Shown one piece after another: positions 24,832 through 26,166 of a DNA stretch of 26,166 nucleotides; positions within the stretch are counted from its first letter, which is position 1, and each line of letters starts with the position of its first letter. The position numbers and the translations under genes are program-made. The notes below the pieces were generated by a model that saw only the letters and a list, made by a program, of their open reading frames with translations, was not told the origin of the DNA and did no database searches. Source of the stretch: an uncultured Shinella sp. GTDB taxonomy: Bacteria > Pseudomonadota > Alphaproteobacteria > Rhizobiales > Rhizobiaceae. The stretch is taken from the NCBI RefSeq assembly GCF_946479415.1, contig NZ_CAMLFY010000058.1, positions 1 to 26,166 on the forward strand. The letters are read 5' to 3'.

Positions 24832-25239
24832 TCAGAGCCCGATGGAGACGTCGCGGCCCGCCGTGCGGATCGACACCGCAAAGCCTGCGATCACATCGAT
24901 GAAGGTGATCGTCATCAGGATGAAGAAGATCTGCGTCGCCGCGCCCTGCACCAGCAGGAATTCGACGAGAAACACCACGAACAGCACCATCGACAGCATG
25001 TGATCGAGCAGCGCGCGCGAGCCCGGCCGCGTGGCTTTCAGGATCTCCACGAAGAGCAGCACAAGCGCGATGAAGATCAGGAGATCCCCGAAGGCCATGG
25101 TCCAGGTCGTGCCCGAGAGCATGTTGACCGCCATCACCTCGCTGTCGAGAACGGCAACGCCGCCATCGCCGAACAGGCCCGTCATGGCGAGGTTGTAGAG
25201 AGCGAAGGGGATGATCAGCAGCGGTATGGCCAAAAGCAT
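24832..25239 (-). CDS. Small four-helix membrane protein of unknown function
   Basis: A 135-residue hydrophobic protein with four predicted transmembrane segments: about 3-20 (LLAIPLLIIPFALYNLAM), 47-65 (FGDLLIFIALVLLFVEIL), 80-97 (MLSMVLFVVFLVEFLLV) and 102-121 (ATQIFFILMTITFIDVIAGF). I do not recognise a named family. ATG at 25237-25239 has GGAG nine bases upstream and puts the first helix at the very N-terminus; a longer in-frame start at 25341 would add 34 polar residues and overlap the rpmF terminator. It sits between phaR (convergent) and rpmF (same strand), after the rpmF terminator. Confidence 0.8.
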   Translation of the reverse strand: MLLAIPLLIIPFALYNLAMTGLFGDGGVAVLDSEVMAVNMLSGTTWTMAFGDLLIFIALVLLFVEILKATRPGSRALLDHMLSMVLFVVFLVEFLLVQGAATQIFFILMTITFIDVIAGFAVSIRTAGRDVSIGL

Positions 25240-25346
25240 CGGCAAAAACTCCGGGTAAGCACTGGGCTGGCGGCTTTCAGACGGTCTTAGCCGAAGATTG
25301 GGCACAAGAAAATGTCGGTTTGCCGGAAAGGACAGGGCCAAAAGAA

Positions 25347-25371
25347 AAGGCCCGGGAAAATCCCAGGCCTT
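25347..25371 (-). terminator. Rho-independent terminator of rpmF
   Basis: On the minus strand AAGGCCTGGGA and TCCCGGGCCTT form an 11-base-pair stem with one G-U pair around TTT, followed by TTCTTTT. It begins about 25 bases after the rpmF stop codon. Confidence 0.85.
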
Positions 25372-25395
25372 GATCTCAGCGGATGCCGAAAGCGC

Positions 25396-25581
25396 TTATG
25401 CGCTTTCCTTCGGCGTCAGAACCTGGCGACCGCGGTACATGCCGGTCTTCAGGTCAATGTGGTGCGGACGGCGCAGTTCGCCCGAGTTCTTGTCTTCGAC
25501 GTAGGTCGAACCCTTCAGAGCGTCTGCGGAACGGCGCATACCGCGCTTGGACGGGCTCGTTTTTCTTTTCGGTACAGCCAT
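25396..25581 (-). CDS. rpmF: 50S ribosomal protein bL32
   Basis: A 61-residue basic ribosomal protein. The N-terminus [18 protein letters not shown] is the hallmark of L32. The alphaproteobacterial form lacks the zinc-binding cysteines found in some lineages: there is no cysteine in the protein. GGAG lies about ten bases before the ATG. It is monocistronic here, with its own promoter candidate and terminator. Confidence 0.97.
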   Translation of the reverse strand: MAVPKRKTSPSKRGMRRSADALKGSTYVEDKNSGELRRPHHIDLKTGMYRGRQVLTPKESA

Positions 25582-25668
25582 TTCACTAACTCCACTTATC
25601 GGGCAAACACATCCTCACGCCACCGAATGGCTGACAAGGGCATGTCGTTATTTCGGAAATTGGGCCGG

Positions 25669-25697
25669 CTTATACACAGCAAAAGCCTGCTTGACCA
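25669..25697 (-). promoter_or_regulatory. Candidate rpmF promoter
   Basis: On the minus strand TGGTCA (25692-25697) and TATAAG (25669-25674) are exactly 17 bases apart. The leader before the rpmF ATG would be about 80 nucleotides. Confidence 0.55.
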
Positions 25698-25728
25698 GTC
25701 CTCGTGCTGTTTTTTTCGACTCGGACCC

Positions 25729-26166
25729 TCAGGCCTCGTCTTCCGGGACGATCCAGGGCTCGGCCTCGGCCGCCGCCTGCCACTTTTGCCAGGCCGGATG
25801 CGCCTTCATGCGCGCCATATAGGCGAGTACCGTTTCGTCCGTCGTCAGGCAATAGGCCTCGAAGCGGCTGACCACGGGCGCATACATCGCATCCGCCGCC
25901 GAAAACGCACCGAACAGGAACGAGCCGCCGGAGCGGGCAAGCGCATCCTTCCAGATCGTCTCGATGCGCGCGACGTCCTCCATCACGCCATCGGGCAGAT
26001 CGATTTTGCCCGGCTTGCGGCGGATGTTCATCGGGCAGGCATTGCGGATGGCGCGGAAGCCCGAGAGCATCTCCATCGAGATCGACCGCGCCTCGGCGCG
26101 TGCCGCTGCATCCTGAGGCCAAAGACCCTTTTCGGGGAAAAGCTCCGCGACATACTCGATGATGGC
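25729..26166 (-). CDS. Glutathione S-transferase family protein (partial, N-terminus beyond right edge)
   Basis: The last 145 residues of a GST. The visible part starts in the end of the thioredoxin-like N-terminal domain (AIIEYVAELFPEKGLWP, matching the ES-x-AI-x-EYL segment of GSTs) and continues through the helical C-terminal domain with LFGAFSAADAMYAPVVSRF, which carries the N-capping S/T-x-x-D motif. The glutathione-binding N-terminal domain lies outside the window. An internal ATG at 26074-26076 is not the true start, because the frame stays open to the window edge. Substrate unknown. Confidence 0.88.
   Translation of the reverse strand, partial: AIIEYVAELFPEKGLWPQDAAARAEARSISMEMLSGFRAIRNACPMNIRRKPGKIDLPDGVMEDVARIETIWKDALARSGGSFLFGAFSAADAMYAPVVSRFEAYCLTTDETVLAYMARMKAHPAWQKWQAAAEAEPWIVPEDEA

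Overview
This window looks like a piece of the main chromosome of a Rhizobiales alphaproteobacterium (Rhizobium/Agrobacterium/Shinella/Ensifer type). The evidence is high GC, rhizobial gene neighbourhoods (phbAB divergent from phaR, followed by rpmF; acnA divergent from ccmABCDG; carD with a 7Fe ferredoxin, an S4 protein and an SUV3-like helicase), an Irr-type iron-control box, and a palindromic intergenic element of the rhizobial type. I see no rRNA or tRNA gene, CRISPR array, transposase, prophage or integrase. Nearly all genes are intact housekeeping genes. Many long antisense reading frames exist, but they are high-GC shadows.

Layout. Positions 1-4746 (minus strand): a carD-family transcription regulator cut by the left edge, a 7Fe ferredoxin (fdxA), an S4-domain RNA-binding protein, and a 1031-residue SUV3-like RNA helicase translated just ahead of the S4 gene. 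Positions 4852-6177: an exported RidA-like protein that lacks the usual catalytic arginine, divergent from a TetR-family regulator, with two near-identical palindromic operators between them. Positions 6184-10813: ThpR (RNA 2',3'-cyclic phosphodiesterase), then the GDSL esterase TesA divergent from its usual ABC partners YbbA and YbbP. Positions 11002-12224: a Bax-inhibitor-1 family membrane protein convergent with a DUF2794 protein. Positions 12569-16178: an exported thioredoxin-like DUF1223 protein and aconitase acnA. Positions 16443-19614: ccmA, ccmB, ccmC, ccmD and ccmG for cytochrome c maturation, interrupted between ccmA and ccmB by a ~165-bp palindromic repeat element. Positions 19624-21859 (minus): SixA-like phosphatase, an IalB-family exported protein, a DUF1232 (YkvA) membrane protein and pterin-4a-carbinolamine dehydratase. 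Positions 21938-24799: phbB and phbA (acetoacetyl-CoA reductase and thiolase for polyhydroxybutyrate) divergent from the regulator phaR. Positions 24832-26166 (minus): a small four-helix membrane protein, ribosomal protein L32, and the C-terminal part of a glutathione S-transferase.

How they fit together. Aconitase (4Fe-4S) and the Ccm machinery (haem attachment) share one intergenic region carrying a candidate Irr box, which would tie both to iron status. phbA/phbB build the PHB monomer and PhaR is the usual repressor and granule sensor of that pathway. The helicase and the S4 protein look like an RNA-handling pair.

I do not find convincing evidence for a wholly new multi-gene system. The best leads are regulatory or small-scale: the TetR/RidA-like module with paired operators, the acnA/ccm Irr box, a plus-strand terminator with no plus-strand gene between carD and fdxA, the repeat element inside the ccm operon, and candidate PhaR sites.
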